Origin: an uncultured Bacteroidales bacterium
GTDB taxonomy: Bacteria; Bacteroidota; Bacteroidia; Bacteroidales; Bacteroidaceae
NCBI GenBank assembly: GCA_902779165.1
Contig: CACZAN010000017.1
Span: forward strand, 1-64,000
Direction: 5' to 3'
Length of the DNA stretch: 64,000 bases
The notes under the pieces were generated by a model, which was not told where the DNA came from, did not search any database, and saw only the letters and a list, made by a program, of their open reading frames with translations. Of the stretch, positions 8,467 to 16,194 are shown piece by piece (the stretch's first letter is position 1; every line of letters begins with the position of its first letter). The translations under genes and the position numbers were made by a program.

Positions 8467-8976
8467 TTATTTCTCAGATTTATAGCGCAAGCCTTCGAGA
8501 ATCAAACACATGAGGAACGTCAGTCCCCAGCTGGACGTCATGGCAATCAGGAAATCCAGAGGGTGGAAGAAGTTAAAGGTTTGGATGATGAAGTAGGCAA
8601 TCACAAAAATCGAGGTCATTATCAGCGTGTAGCGGACGTAAGGCCAGAACCCCATGGTGGCAATTCCCGGCTGCAGATCTTCCACGGCGTCCTTCGGCAC
8701 CATGAGCTGTAGCAGGGGAGGCTGGATGAAGGCAACAAAGGTCATTGCAGCCATTCCCACGCCAAGTGTCAGCGAGGCGATATCACACAGCAGTCCGCAG
8801 ACAAAGCCCCAAAGCAAGATGCTCCAGCGGTCTGTGTTCAGAGGAAAGAGCATCAGCAAATAGACGTAAGGCAGCGGTGTGGCATAGCCAAAGAGATGAA
8901 TGTAGTTGAACACCATCACCTGTGCCGCCACGAGGGCAACCATCCATAGCAGTCGTTGTAGGAATGTGATAATCAT
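8467..8976 (-). CDS. mreD: Rod shape-determining protein MreD
   Basis: 169 residues with five or six hydrophobic segments, starting MIITFLQRLLWMVALVAAQV. This matches the small polytopic MreD of the elongasome, which bridges MreC and the MreB/RodA/PBP2 complex in the inner membrane. The frame is open well upstream inside mreC, but the ATG at 8976 overlaps the mreC stop by four bases (ATGA), the standard coupling in this operon. Sequence conservation in MreD is low, so position and topology carry much of the call. Confidence 0.88.
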   Translation of the reverse strand: MIITFLQRLLWMVALVAAQVMVFNYIHLFGYATPLPYVYLLMLFPLNTDRWSILLWGFVCGLLCDIASLTLGVGMAAMTFVAFIQPPLLQLMVPKDAVEDLQPGIATMGFWPYVRYTLIMTSIFVIAYFIIQTFNFFHPLDFLIAMTSSWGLTFLMCLILEGLRYKSEK

Positions 8977-9833
8977 TGTACTTCGCTGTTTAAGGAATCG
9001 GCTCGTTGTTCCAATTCTGATACTTCGGTCTGAAACTCCTGTGCCACCACACAGACATCCTGCAAGCGGGAGAAATCTGTGCCCAGCAGTACCTTCAACT
9101 TGTAGCTGAGGCCGTCGTCGCTGTTGCTGATGGCACGAACGCGCCCTACAAAGATCCCGGGAGGGAAGATGCTGCTGAAACCGCTGGTCTCTACAATGTC
9201 GCCCACCTTGAAGCGTGCGTGGCGGGGAATGTCGTCGAGTACGGCGTGTAGCGGGTTGTCGCCCTCCCACCGCAGGTAACCGAAATACTGAGAGTCTCGC
9301 AAGCGGCAGCTAATGCGGGAGTGCTGGTTGAGAAGCGGCATGACGATAGAGTAGTGGCGGGAGGTCATATAGACGATGCCCACGATACCCGTGCCGGACA
9401 CCACCCCCATTTCCGGCTCAACGCCGTCAGCTTCGCCCGCTGAGATGGTGATGTAGTTGTCGCGCCGCATGACGCTATTCGTCACGACCTTCGCCGGCAG
9501 CAAGCGGACTCCCTGCAGGCGCTCGGCCAGGAGCCGTTCTGTTTGTGTGCTGTCGTGGGTCAGTTCTGCCAGGCGGCGCTGCAGCTCGTCGTTGTTCTGT
9601 TGCAGCAGCAGGTTGCGGCGCATCAACTGTTCGTTGACCTGGCCCAGGGTCAGGTAGTTCAGTACGCTGCGCTCCCACAAGTCTATTCGGCCGACTACGG
9701 CATTGGCGGTAGTCAGCCACACACTGTTCTGATAATGATTGAACTGGAAGAGGAGCACGAAACTCACTACTTCCAGTATGAAGAATATCAGCCAGTGGTA
9801 ATACTTGGCGAGAAAGTCCAGAAGAGTCTTCAT
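8973..9833 (-). CDS. mreC: Rod shape-determining protein MreC
   Basis: 286 residues. An N-terminal anchor (WLIFFILEVVSFVLLFQF) is followed by a coiled-coil (LMRRNLLLQQNNDELQRRLA, about residues 70-95) and the beta-rich MreC domain (SGTGIVGIVYMTSRHYSIVM, VGDIVETSGFSSIFPPGIFV). It is a periplasmic scaffold that activates PBP2. It lies 47 bases after mreB and overlaps mreD by four bases. Confidence 0.93.
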   Translation of the reverse strand: MKTLLDFLAKYYHWLIFFILEVVSFVLLFQFNHYQNSVWLTTANAVVGRIDLWERSVLNYLTLGQVNEQLMRRNLLLQQNNDELQRRLAELTHDSTQTERLLAERLQGVRLLPAKVVTNSVMRRDNYITISAGEADGVEPEMGVVSGTGIVGIVYMTSRHYSIVMPLLNQHSRISCRLRDSQYFGYLRWEGDNPLHAVLDDIPRHARFKVGDIVETSGFSSIFPPGIFVGRVRAISNSDDGLSYKLKVLLGTDFSRLQDVCVVAQEFQTEVSELEQRADSLNSEVQ

Positions 9834-9880
9834 GGACGGCGGTCTGTTATTACGCTGTTAACGATAAGGCGAGTGCTATT

Positions 9881-10900
9881 TTACTTGAAGAAATGGAACT
9901 TGTTGATGTTCTTCAGCGCCACACCTGTTCCCTGAGCCACACTGTGCAACGGATCGTCGGCAATGTGGAAGGGGATGTTGATCTTGTCGGTCAGGCGCTT
10001 GTCGAGTCCGCGAAGCAGAGCGCCGCCGCCCGTCAGGTAGATACCATTCTTCACGATATCGGCATAGAGTTCTGGCGGTGTTTCCTCGAGGGCTGCCAGC
10101 ACGGCGGTTTCGATCTTGGCGATGGTCTTCTCCAGGCAGTGAGCAATCTCCTGATAGCAGACGGGCACTTCCATGGGGAGGGCCGTGATGCGGTTAGGTC
10201 CGTGGACGATATAGTCCTCTGGAGCCTGGTCCCCAAGGTCGGTGAGGGCTGAGCCTACATGAATCTTTATACGTTCAGCCATGCGTTCGCTGACCTTCAC
10301 GTTGTGCTGACGGCTCATATAATCCTGAATGTCACGTGTCAGCTCGTCGCCGGCCACGCGCAGACTCTGGTCGGCCACGATACCGCCGAGTGAGATGACC
10401 GCAATTTCCGTGCTGCCGCCACCGATATCCACAATCATGTTTCCTTCTGGTGCCAGCACGTCGAGTCCTACTCCGATGGCAGCAGCCATAGGTTCATAGA
10501 TGAGGTATACTTCGTGTCCTCCGGCGTGCTCGGCAGAGTCGCGCACGGCGCGCAGTTCCACTTCCGTGCTGCCTGATGGTACTCCAATAACCATTCGCAG
10601 GGAAGGCGTGAAGAAACGAGAGCCCGTGTGAACCATTTTGATGAGGCCGCGCATCATCTGCTCGCAGGCGTTGAAATCCGCAATGACACCGTCGCGCAGG
10701 GGACGGATGGTGCGGATATCTGCGTGTGCTTTCTCATGCATCAGTTTGGCTTTCTCACCTACGGCTATCATCTTGTCCGTGCGGCGGTCCAGGGCTACCA
10801 CCGACGGCTCGTCGACCACAATCTTGCCATCAGTGATGATGATGGTGTTGGCGGTGCCGAGGTCCATGGCTATTTCTTTTGTGAAAGAGAAAAATCCCAT
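9881..10900 (-). CDS. mreB: Rod shape-determining actin homologue MreB
   Basis: 339 residues, the usual length. It has the N-terminal membrane-binding segment (MGFFSFTKEIAMDLGTANT), phosphate-1 loop DLGTANT, the GVPSGSTEVE region, phosphate-2 motif IVDIGGGSTEIAVISLGG and the adenosine motif LTGGGALLRGLD. It assembles into membrane-bound filaments that guide lateral wall synthesis. It follows the IMP cyclohydrolase gene by 27 bases and starts the mre cluster proper. The pairing of mreB with a purH-type gene is a familiar Bacteroidales order. Confidence 0.96.
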   Translation of the reverse strand: MGFFSFTKEIAMDLGTANTIIITDGKIVVDEPSVVALDRRTDKMIAVGEKAKLMHEKAHADIRTIRPLRDGVIADFNACEQMMRGLIKMVHTGSRFFTPSLRMVIGVPSGSTEVELRAVRDSAEHAGGHEVYLIYEPMAAAIGVGLDVLAPEGNMIVDIGGGSTEIAVISLGGIVADQSLRVAGDELTRDIQDYMSRQHNVKVSERMAERIKIHVGSALTDLGDQAPEDYIVHGPNRITALPMEVPVCYQEIAHCLEKTIAKIETAVLAALEETPPELYADIVKNGIYLTGGGALLRGLDKRLTDKINIPFHIADDPLHSVAQGTGVALKNINKFHFFK

Positions 10901-10927
10901 ATATTTTACAATTATACGATTTCAATA

Positions 10928-11515
10928 TTATGACTTGCTGAACCAACCGTGAATGGCTGTGTCGTAGTGGCTGCTTACGCCAAAAGCTGCTGTGGCGAAC
11001 TGACGGCGCTGCTCCAGCGTGGTCTGAGCGCCCTGAGTATTCAGCAGGTCAAGCAGAGGGCGATACTGCTCCTTGGAGGGGATGATGACGACGTCGTTGA
11101 AATTCTTGGCTCCGGCGCGGATGAGCGAGATACCGCCGATATCAATCTTCTCAATGATATCTGCTGCGCTGGCACCGCTGGCCACGGTCTGTTCGAAGGG
11201 ATAGAGGTCCACAATGACGAGGTCTATTTCAGGAATCTCATACTGTGCCATCTGCTGGCGGTCGCCTTCGAGGTCGCGACGACCCAGGATGCCTCCGAAG
11301 ATTTTGGGGTGCAGGGTCTTCACGCGTCCGCCGAGGATGCTGGGGTAGGTGGTGACGTCTTCAACTTTCTGGCAGGGATAACCCAGACTCTCGATGAAAG
11401 ATTGGGTGCCGCCGGTAGAGAGGAATTTCACGCCTTCAGCGTTTAACTTTTTAAGTAGTTCTTCGAGTCCGTCCTTATGGAAAACGGAGATGAGTGCGGT
11501 CTTTATCTGTTTCAT
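10928..11515 (-). CDS. IMP cyclohydrolase, stand-alone PurH N-terminal domain
   Basis: 195 residues covering only the MGS-like cyclohydrolase domain of PurH, which closes FAICAR to IMP in the last purine step. Family motifs include KTALISVFHKDGLEELLKKL, STGGTQSFIESLG, GGRVKTLHPKIFGGIL and KIDIGGISLIRAGAKN. The normal bifunctional PurH is about 510 residues with a C-terminal AICAR transformylase. Here the frame ends cleanly after SSHYDTAIHGWFSKS, which matches the domain linker, and no transformylase follows. A separate transformylase gene elsewhere is expected. It lies between aspC (23-base gap) and mreB (27-base gap), so it is in the operon. Confidence 0.88.
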   Translation of the reverse strand: MKQIKTALISVFHKDGLEELLKKLNAEGVKFLSTGGTQSFIESLGYPCQKVEDVTTYPSILGGRVKTLHPKIFGGILGRRDLEGDRQQMAQYEIPEIDLVIVDLYPFEQTVASGASAADIIEKIDIGGISLIRAGAKNFNDVVIIPSKEQYRPLLDLLNTQGAQTTLEQRRQFATAAFGVSSHYDTAIHGWFSKS

Positions 11516-11538
11516 TATGGGGTGTTTTATTTGGGAAT

Positions 11539-12732
11539 TTATTTCAATTTGGCCAGTGTCTCCTTGATGCGGCGCATGGCTTCTTTAATGTTCTCGTCGC
11601 TGGTGGCATAACTCATGCGGAAGCACTCGGGACTGCCAAAGGCATCGCCGCCGACGGTGGCTACGTGCCCCACCTCAAGTAAATACATTGCCAGGTCAGT
11701 GCTGGTGTTAATAACGCGATCGCCGTCGGCCTTTCCGAAATAGCTGCTACACTTCGGGAAAAGATAGAAGGCGCCCTGAGGATTGTTAACCTCCAGTCCG
11801 GGAATCTCCTTGGCGAGGCTGACGATGAGGTTCTTGCGACGCTCGAAAGCCTGGCGCATATCTTCCACACACTGCTGCGAGCCGGTGTATGCAGCCTCTG
11901 CGGCTTTCTGACTGACAGAACAGGGGCCGCTGGTGTATTGACCCTGCAGCTTGTTGCAGCCCTTGACCACCCACTCGGGAGCGGCGATGAATCCGATGCG
12001 CCATCCAGTCATGGCGTAAGCCTTGCTGACTCCGTTGATGATTACCACGCGGTCACGGATTTCAGGGAACTGAGCAATGCTCTCGTGCTTGCCCACATAA
12101 TTGATGTGCTCGTAGATTTCGTCTGCCAGCACAATGATGCGCTCGTGGCGGGCGAGGACTTCTGCCAGCCCCTTCAGTTCTTCCTTCGAGTAGACAGAAC
12201 CTGTAGGATTCGAGGGTGAGCAGAGGATGAGGGCACGTGTCTTGGGGGTAATGGCGGCTTCGAGCTGGGCGGGAGTGATCTTGAAGTCCTGCTCGATGGG
12301 GGCATCAATATATACGGGTGTACCTTCTGCTAAGAGCACCATCTGCGGGTAGCTGACCCAGTAGGGTGCGGGGATGATGACTTCATCACCGGCGTTCACC
12401 AGTGCCATGATGGCGTTGCAAACGCTCTGCTTGGCACCGTTGGAACAGAGGATTTGTGAGGGAGCATACGTAAGGTTGTTCTCGCGCTGTAGCTTGTCGG
12501 CAATGGCCTGCTTCAGCGAGGGATAACCGGGAACGGGCGAGTAGCGCGACCAGTTCTCCTCCACAGCTTTGATGGCGGCAGCCTTGATGTGGTCAGGAGT
12601 GTTGAAGTCGGGTTCGCCGACGCTCATGTTGATGACATCTACGCCCTGTGCTTTCAGTTCACTGCTGCGCTGTGACATGGCGAGCGTGGCAGACGGGGCA
12701 AGGCGGTTCAATCGGTCTGATAATGTATTCAT
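11539..12732 (-). CDS. Aspartate aminotransferase (class I, PLP-dependent)
   Basis: 397 residues of the fold-type I aminotransferase family, close to the AspC/AspB group. Visible features are the N-terminal VDVINMSVGEPDFNTPDHIK, the cofactor region SNGAKQSV, the aspartate/tyrosine pair in VLADEIYEHI and the Schiff-base lysine in NGVSKAYAMTGWRIGF. It probably interconverts aspartate and oxaloacetate with glutamate; the substrate range cannot be read from sequence alone. It is the first gene of the leftward operon leading into purH-mreBCD. A -7 box lies 25 bases upstream. Confidence 0.9.
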   Translation of the reverse strand: MNTLSDRLNRLAPSATLAMSQRSSELKAQGVDVINMSVGEPDFNTPDHIKAAAIKAVEENWSRYSPVPGYPSLKQAIADKLQRENNLTYAPSQILCSNGAKQSVCNAIMALVNAGDEVIIPAPYWVSYPQMVLLAEGTPVYIDAPIEQDFKITPAQLEAAITPKTRALILCSPSNPTGSVYSKEELKGLAEVLARHERIIVLADEIYEHINYVGKHESIAQFPEIRDRVVIINGVSKAYAMTGWRIGFIAAPEWVVKGCNKLQGQYTSGPCSVSQKAAEAAYTGSQQCVEDMRQAFERRKNLIVSLAKEIPGLEVNNPQGAFYLFPKCSSYFGKADGDRVINTSTDLAMYLLEVGHVATVGGDAFGSPECFRMSYATSDENIKEAMRRIKETLAKLK

Positions 12733-12757
12733 AAGGGGAGTCTTTTGATTCTGCGTG

Positions 12758-12765
12758 CAAATATA
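12758..12765 (-). promoter_or_regulatory. -7 box for the aspC-purH-mre operon
   Basis: On the minus strand this reads TATATTTG, matching TAnnTTTG. The predicted transcript start is near 12752, giving a leader of about 20 bases to the ATG at 12732. No convincing -33 TTTG is seen. Confidence 0.4.
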
Positions 12766-12847
12766 TGAATTTTTGTTGAGATGAGCATTAAGATGGAAGG
12801 TGTATTTTTATAGTGGGTTCCTTTTTATTGATGTATTTCAATATTTT

Positions 12848-14056
12848 TCACTTATTAAAGTGAAGAGTGTGCCCCATGCGTTCCTTCTTGGTCATCAGAT
12901 AACGCTCGTTGTAGGGGTTGGGCTTCACCTCTATGGGTACGTTCTCCACGATTTCAAGGCCGTAGGCTTCCAACCCTACGCGCTTCACGGGATTGTTTGT
13001 CAGCAGCCGGATTTTGTGGATGCCGAGTTTGCGCAGGATCTGTGCTCCGACGCCGTATTCGCGTTCGTCAGGACGGAATCCCAAGTGTACGTTAGCCTCC
13101 ACGGTGTCATCGCCCTGCTCTTGCAGCTTGTAGGCTTTCATTTTGTTAAAGAGCCCGATGCCGCGTCCTTCCTGATTCATATAGAGCAGTACGCCTTTTC
13201 CTTCTTTCTCAATCATTTGCATGGCCCGATGCAACTGCTCGCCGCAGTCACAGCGCTGGCTGCCGAAGATGTCGCCTGTGGCGCAGCTCGAATGCACGCG
13301 CACCAGCACCGGCTCGTCTTCAGTCCACTCTCCCTTGATGAGTGCCACGTGCTCCAGTCCGTTGCTAAGTTGTCGAAAGGTGATGTCGCGGAAGTGCCCA
13401 TAGGCGGTGGGCAGATCCACTTCGGGCGCAGCTTCTACCATCTGTTCGCGTTCCAATCGGTATGCGATGAGGTCGCGGATGGTGATGAGGCGGATGTGGT
13501 GTCGCTCGGCCACTTCCATGAGTTGAGGCATCCGAGCCATCGTGCCGTCGGGATTCAGAATCTCGATGAGTGCTGCTGCGGGCTGCAGCCCTGCCAGTCG
13601 CGCCATGTCGATGCTGGCCTCGGTGTGGCCGGCCCGGCGCAATACTCCGCGATCCTGGGCATACAGCGGATTGATATGTCCGGGCCTTCCGAAGTCTCCG
13701 GGCTTGGCCGACGGGTCTGCCAGATGACGGATGGTGGCTGCACGGTCGGCTGCGCTGACGCCGGTGGTGCAGCCTTCGAGTTTGTCCACGGTGATGGTGA
13801 AGGGTGTTCCCAGCATGGAGGTATTGTCCTGCACCTGATGCGGGAGTTCCAGCTCTTGGGCGCGGCTGATGGTGATGGGTGCACAGAGCACACCTCGTCC
13901 CTCGCGCAGCATGAAGTTCACCTTCTCTGGTGTAATCATCTCTGCGGCTGTGATGAAGTCGCCTTCGTTCTCGCGGTCTTCGTCGTCGACCACGATGATG
14001 AATTTTCCTTGTCTGAAGTCCTCAATGGCTTCTTGGATGGAGGAGAGTTGTATCAT
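12848..14056 (-). CDS. ribBA: Bifunctional DHBP synthase / GTP cyclohydrolase II
   Basis: 402 residues joining the two entry enzymes of riboflavin synthesis. Residues 1-205 are the RibB domain, with the acidic metal-binding motif [11 protein letters not shown] at 24-34 and [13 protein letters not shown] near 144-156. The rest is the RibA domain, with the zinc cysteines C258, C269 and C271 in [20 protein letters not shown] and the GTP-binding stretch [19 protein letters not shown]. Cytoplasmic. No FMN riboswitch is apparent in the 57 bases between its start and the lptG stop, and it probably shares a transcript with the upstream permease gene. Confidence 0.95.
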   Translation of the reverse strand: MIQLSSIQEAIEDFRQGKFIIVVDDEDRENEGDFITAAEMITPEKVNFMLREGRGVLCAPITISRAQELELPHQVQDNTSMLGTPFTITVDKLEGCTTGVSAADRAATIRHLADPSAKPGDFGRPGHINPLYAQDRGVLRRAGHTEASIDMARLAGLQPAAALIEILNPDGTMARMPQLMEVAERHHIRLITIRDLIAYRLEREQMVEAAPEVDLPTAYGHFRDITFRQLSNGLEHVALIKGEWTEDEPVLVRVHSSCATGDIFGSQRCDCGEQLHRAMQMIEKEGKGVLLYMNQEGRGIGLFNKMKAYKLQEQGDDTVEANVHLGFRPDEREYGVGAQILRKLGIHKIRLLTNNPVKRVGLEAYGLEIVENVPIEVKPNPYNERYLMTKKERMGHTLHFNK

Positions 14057-14079
14057 AGTTTCACTTTTCTATTCTCGCT

Positions 14080-14127
14080 TTTCAATGTTTCAATGTTTCA
14101 ATCTTTCAATATTTCAACGTTTCAACC
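14080..14127. repeat. 8-bp tandem repeat array, consensus TTTCAAnn
   Basis: Six consecutive octamers: TTTCAATG, TTTCAATG, TTTCAATC, TTTCAATA, TTTCAACG, TTTCAACC. On the minus strand the unit is nnTTGAAA. The array covers the end of the lptG-type gene and supplies its stop codon (14114-14116) and its last three residues. Similar arrays lie at 16131 and 19856. Confidence 0.8.
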
Positions 14128-16024
14128 TCATAATCACATACCCGCATTGCTTCTGCAGTTGTTCCAGGTCGCGCCAGAGTCGCAGTCGATAGCGCCAGAT
14201 GCGGAACCAGAACACCAATCCTACGGGGAAGACCACGCCCACGAGTCTGTTCAGTCGCATATCTTCGAAAGGACGTGTGTGGGCATCGGGTATAAGGATG
14301 GGCATATCATTCAGCGTGCTTATCACCCTGTTGTCCCGGCTGTTCGACAATTCATCTACAAAGTTCTCGAGGCGATTGCTCAGGTCAATGACCACTCGGT
14401 CGGGCTCGTAGCGGAAGAAGATGCGGAAGTAATTGGGCATCAGGCTGAGGTGATGGGTCTGGACGTAGTTCTCGCAGTCCTCGCAGAATGACTGTAGTTC
14501 CGGTATGAGCCGTTGTGCGTTAGGCTCTTCCATGATGACCTCCTTGCGGGCGATATGTCGGTTCACCCTCAGCCCCAGCAGGCGGCGGATGGCGTTCTGG
14601 TAGGCTTCAACGTTGAAGACGGCGGAGTCCTGATTGGATTTGTAGGTCAGCCAGACGCCAATAGGTGTCAGCACCATCGTACTCAACCAGATGCCGAAGG
14701 TGATGTCCCAGTCTCCGCTCTTTGCCAGTTTCTCTCCAGTGACATTTACCATGTAGTAGAAGATGAAGATGACCACCGAGACCACGACGGGGATGCCCAG
14801 TCCGCCCTTTCGGATGATGGCGCCCAGTGGGGCTCCGATGAAGAAGAAGATGATGCATGCCAGCGAGAGCGAGAATTTCTTGTGGCGTTCCAACTTATGA
14901 ATGCGCAGCGAACGGTTGGTGCGGAAGCTCATGTCGCTGTTGAAGTCCGACTGTTGGGCACCGTTGCGTGCTTGGTCCAGAGCCACACGAGCTACATGAG
15001 CCCGCTCGTTATCGGTGAGATTTGCGAAGACGGTGTCGAAGTTCAGCGGATGCGCCTCGTTGTGCTCTGCCAGCACCGCGGAGTCTCGGCGTCCGCTCAG
15101 CCGTGTCTGTCGCAGGAAACCGTTCTGATAGTATTTGTACTGCTCGCGCCCAGTGGAATCCAGCAGCGACGTGATGGAGTCTACACCCACATCCAGCATC
15201 GCCAGGTTCTTCGTCTGTGCGTTGTCATTGAAGAGGTTGGCATCCATGATGCTGAAATTGTTATCGAATGGAATCAGGTCCACCTCCCGCTTGAAGGTCT
15301 CGCGCATATAGGGTACAGCGGCCTTGTTCAGCGCACCGCCAGTGTTCTGCATATTGCGGAAACGCTCGCCGTCATAGAGCGTCAGACGGAGATGCATCTG
15401 GTCGGCTGTGGACTGGATGCGGCCGGAGTCTGCCAGCACAATCTGGGTGTCGTCGAAGTTTGTGCCCTGCGTGTAGATCATGATGCCATAGAGCATACCC
15501 GTCTCCTTGTCCTTGTGCTCCACAAAGAGATTGTAGCCCGGAATCTCGTTGTAGAACTGTCCCTCGGGAATTTCCATTTCAGGCGATTTCTGGCGCATTG
15601 AATAGATGATGGCTGCCAGTTGTTTGCTCGATTCCGGCGCCACAACATTCTGGAAGTAGAACGATCCGATAGCCACGCCGCAGACAAAGATGAGAACGGG
15701 GCGCAGAATGCGTACCAGTGGGATGCCAGCAGCTTTCATCGCCAACAGTTCCAGACGCTCGCCCATATTGCCGAAAGAGATCAGCGAAGCCAGCAGCAGG
15801 GCCAGTGGCAGAGATATCGGGACCAAGGTCATTGCACCATAGAAGTAGAACTTCCCCAGCACCTCGAATGAAAGTCCCTTGCCGATTAAATCATCGACAT
15901 ATCTCCAGATGAACTGCATCAAGAAGATGAAGAGGCAGATGAAGAAGGTGCCTGCGAACAACAGGCAGAACTGCTTCAGGATATAGATGTCTAATCTCTT
16001 AATAAAACGCATACGTACGCGCAA
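14114..16024 (-). CDS. LptF/LptG-family lipopolysaccharide export permease
   Basis: 636 residues of the YjgP/YjgQ family. Three N-terminal helices (LDIYILKQFCLLFAGTFFIC onward), a large periplasmic beta-jellyroll region (about 130-330) and three C-terminal helices around SLSLACIIFFFIGAPLGAI are followed by a long cytoplasmic extension of about 150 residues that is usual in Bacteroidetes but absent in Escherichia coli. It pairs with LptB to extract LPS. Whether it is LptF or LptG cannot be decided here. The last codons (LKR-stop) come from the 8-bp repeat array, so the natural C-terminus has been altered or trimmed. The next gene on this strand is ribBA. Confidence 0.88.
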   Translation of the reverse strand: MRVRMRFIKRLDIYILKQFCLLFAGTFFICLFIFLMQFIWRYVDDLIGKGLSFEVLGKFYFYGAMTLVPISLPLALLLASLISFGNMGERLELLAMKAAGIPLVRILRPVLIFVCGVAIGSFYFQNVVAPESSKQLAAIIYSMRQKSPEMEIPEGQFYNEIPGYNLFVEHKDKETGMLYGIMIYTQGTNFDDTQIVLADSGRIQSTADQMHLRLTLYDGERFRNMQNTGGALNKAAVPYMRETFKREVDLIPFDNNFSIMDANLFNDNAQTKNLAMLDVGVDSITSLLDSTGREQYKYYQNGFLRQTRLSGRRDSAVLAEHNEAHPLNFDTVFANLTDNERAHVARVALDQARNGAQQSDFNSDMSFRTNRSLRIHKLERHKKFSLSLACIIFFFIGAPLGAIIRKGGLGIPVVVSVVIFIFYYMVNVTGEKLAKSGDWDITFGIWLSTMVLTPIGVWLTYKSNQDSAVFNVEAYQNAIRRLLGLRVNRHIARKEVIMEEPNAQRLIPELQSFCEDCENYVQTHHLSLMPNYFRIFFRYEPDRVVIDLSNRLENFVDELSNSRDNRVISTLNDMPILIPDAHTRPFEDMRLNRLVGVVFPVGLVFWFRIWRYRLRLWRDLEQLQKQCGYVIMRLKR

Positions 16025-16032
16025 AAGCGGCG

Positions 16033-16040
16033 CAAAAGTA
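16033..16040 (-). promoter_or_regulatory. -7 box for the LptF/LptG gene
   Basis: On the minus strand TACTTTTG matches TAnnTTTG and lies about 9 bases before the ATG at 16024. The leader would be very short or absent. Confidence 0.4.
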
Positions 16041-16130
16041 GTGAAAACTTCTGAGAATGCGCCCCTCTGCCCAAAAAATTCTTTCCTCGCGCCCTCCTTT
16101 TTCGTTTTATTTAACCCAAATCAGTCCTTA

Positions 16131-16194
16131 CGTCAATATTTCAATATCTCAATGTTTCAATATTTCAACTTTTCAACTTTTCAACATTTCAACT
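16131..16194. repeat. 8-bp tandem repeat array, consensus TTTCAAnn
   Basis: Eight consecutive octamers from CGTCAATA through TTTCAATA, TCTCAATG, TTTCAATA, TTTCAACT (twice), TTTCAACA and TTTCAACT. The array extends into the bglX gene, encodes its last residues (VEMLKS) and provides its TGA stop at 16173-16175. Confidence 0.8.

Noticed and set aside
14057-14079. FMN riboswitch ahead of ribBA
   Set aside because: The gap is too short and holds no RFN-type conserved segments.
12800-14491. Long open frame (563 codons) on the plus strand
   Set aside because: It is antisense to ribBA and the lptG-type gene, which have clear motifs. The translation is compositionally odd and carries repeat-derived FQSFNIS stretches.
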